12,332 nucleotides of DNA from Candidatus Woesearchaeota archaeon (GTDB lineage Archaea > Nanobdellota > Nanobdellia > Woesearchaeales > WJKL01), in NCBI GenBank assembly GCA_014729145.1, contig WJKL01000098.1, positions 1 to 12,332 on the forward strand. The letters run 5' to 3'. A program made the translations under genes and the position numbers. Of the stretch, positions 11,747-12,332 are shown one piece after another; position 1 is the first letter of the stretch, and each line of letters begins with the position of its first letter. The notes beneath the pieces were generated by a model. The model searched no databases. It was not told the origin of the DNA and was given only the letters and a program-made list of their open reading frames with translations.

Positions 11747-12199
11747 TTATGGAATAAATATCTTGTCATAGGGCATTTCATCCTTATCTTTATCATGAAT
11801 ATACTCTGTTATTGCACCTTTCATTTTTCCTTCAAATACTATTGGTTCTTTTCCAGGCATACAAAATGCAGCTATTGTCTGAAAATAAGCTTTTCTTGAT
11901 TCTCCATCTAATAATTTGAAGATTCCTTTGAAATTTAATGTTTTGATCACAAACTTTGGCAAAGGTCCTGGAAATCCTTTATATGCTTCAAAAAATAATC
12001 CAGTATCTTCCAGAACAATGGGTTTGTTCAATTCATCTGCTAATTGTTTTGCAGCTCTTTTTGATATCTCTTCCATTCCCAAATCATGATTTTCATCATA
12101 TTCCACATCCAGTTGTTCCAGTTCAAATGAATAGTCTTTTAACAAGTGAGATACTTCTGAAAACTTGTGTTTGTTTGTGGTTACAAAATAAATCTTCAT
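11747..12199 (-). CDS. rdgB: XTP/dITP diphosphatase (HAM1/RdgB), truncated by an in-frame TAA
   Basis: Hydrolyses non-canonical XTP/dITP to the monophosphate, cleaning the nucleotide pool. Residues 1-150 start MKIYFVTTNKHKFSEV, with the substrate-binding TxNxxKxxE. They continue with IVLEDTGLFFEAYKGFPGP (D65 is the probable catalytic Asp), FEGKMKGAI (123-131) and MPYDKIFIP at the end. Family members have about 185-190 residues; this ORF stops at the FIPEG motif and lacks the KN-x-IS-(H/Q)-R segment, which continues in frame downstream. ATG 12199 is the family start; the frame stays open upstream into tRNA-Ala, where it cannot be coding. It begins only 14 nt after the tRNA, with no visible Shine-Dalgarno, so a tRNA-linked precursor cut by RNase Z is plausible. 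It may be a fresh pseudogene or carry sequence errors. Confidence 0.85.
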   Translation of the reverse strand: MKIYFVTTNKHKFSEVSHLLKDYSFELEQLDVEYDENHDLGMEEISKRAAKQLADELNKPIVLEDTGLFFEAYKGFPGPLPKFVIKTLNFKGIFKLLDGESRKAYFQTIAAFCMPGKEPIVFEGKMKGAITEYIHDKDKDEMPYDKIFIP

Positions 12200-12213
12200 T
12201 TTCAAAATAAAGA

Positions 12214-12323
12214 TGGACTGGCTGGGATTTGAACCCAGGATCACACGGCTGCCAGCCGTGTATTCTGTTGTCCGCATACTTCCAATGAAATTGTAAGTAT
12301 GCACCAGACTAAACTACCAGCCC
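12214..12323 (-). tRNA. tRNA-Ala (GGC), D-loop intron
   Basis: Acceptor GGGCTGG/CCAGTCC has the G3-T70 wobble that identifies alanine tRNA; discriminator A is at 12214 and no CCA is encoded. Anticodon stem CACGG/CCGTG encloses CTGGCAG (anticodon GGC), variable TGATC, T-stem CTGGG/CCCAG with loop TTCAAAT. The D-stem GTTT/GAAT is separated by an oversized loop. Removing 12303-12268 leaves D-loop AGTCTGGCA, with G18-G19 in place. A TTAAATAAT just upstream may be the edge of its TATA region, cut by the window end. HAM1 follows 14 nt downstream. Confidence 0.94.
12268..12303 (-). other. tRNA-Ala intron, non-canonical D-loop 19/20
   Basis: A 36-nt intron with a BHB: central helix GTCT/GGAC (one T-G pair), bulges GGT and AAC cut after the second base, and a perfect 8-bp inner stem GCATACTT/AAGTATGC capped by a CAAT-TTC-ATTG hairpin. 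The spliced D-loop is canonical. Confidence 0.85.
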
Positions 12324-12332
12324 ATTATTTAA

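Noticed and set aside
11708..11749. TAA reassigned to Glu in this organism
   Set aside because: Several clearly ended genes here (glycosyltransferase, prs, the HD gene before HIT) use TAA as their normal stop, so global reassignment does not fit.

Overview
The window looks like a chromosomal segment of an archaeon, most probably a small-genome DPANN lineage of the Woesearchaeota/Pacearchaeota/Nanoarchaeota kind. That lineage is an inference, because no rRNA is present. The domain-level evidence is direct. Three of the four intact tRNA genes carry introns that fold into bulge-helix-bulge (BHB) motifs. No tRNA has an encoded CCA. TATA-like boxes lie about 25-30 bp upstream of many starts, often with the ATG at the predicted transcript 5' end (leaderless). 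DNA is AT-rich and genes are tightly packed.

Layout. 1-572 (-): 5' part of a P-loop D-glycerate 3-kinase-like gene, running off the left edge. 573-783: divergent promoter region with a 52-bp tandem repeat, each unit carrying an inverted repeat. 784-2214 (+): GT4-type glycosyltransferase. 2269-2484: a decayed tRNA-Glu copy followed by an intact tRNA-Glu(CTC) with two introns, one in the T-loop. 2495-2713: short ORF that looks like the N-terminal remnant of an MFS transporter, overlapping queA. 2710-6848 (+): queA, an HD-domain protein, PRPP synthetase, an AI-2E-type permease and a 52-residue charged protein, several with their own TATA box. 6849-7367 (-): queH. 7423-8261 (+): a protein with a phage-type domain of unknown function overlapping tspO. 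8258-8680 (-): pyrimidine-dimer DNA glycosylase, divergent from tRNA-Ser(CGA) at 8735-8820. 8899-10269 (+): beta-CASP metallo-beta-lactamase RNase. 10447-12323 (-): tRNA-Ala(GGC) with a D-loop intron, a HAM1/RdgB pyrophosphatase interrupted by in-frame stops, an HD phosphohydrolase, a HIT protein, and tRNA-Met/Ile2(CAT) with an anticodon-loop intron.

How the genes relate. QueA makes epoxyqueuosine from preQ1 in tRNA and QueH reduces it to queuosine, so the window encodes the two last steps of a pathway best known from bacteria, in a genome that otherwise looks archaeal. The right-hand minus-strand cluster (HAM1, HD, HIT) groups nucleotide-cleaning or nucleotide-hydrolysing enzymes, with tRNA-Ala only 14 nt upstream. 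The glycosyltransferase and permease are surface or envelope functions.

Most notable: non-canonical tRNA introns in the T-loop and D-loop; queA plus queH in an archaeon; a HAM1 gene with two TAA codons where the family pattern predicts Glu, in an otherwise intact frame; the 52-bp operator-like repeat array; and the decayed tRNA-Glu tandem copy.
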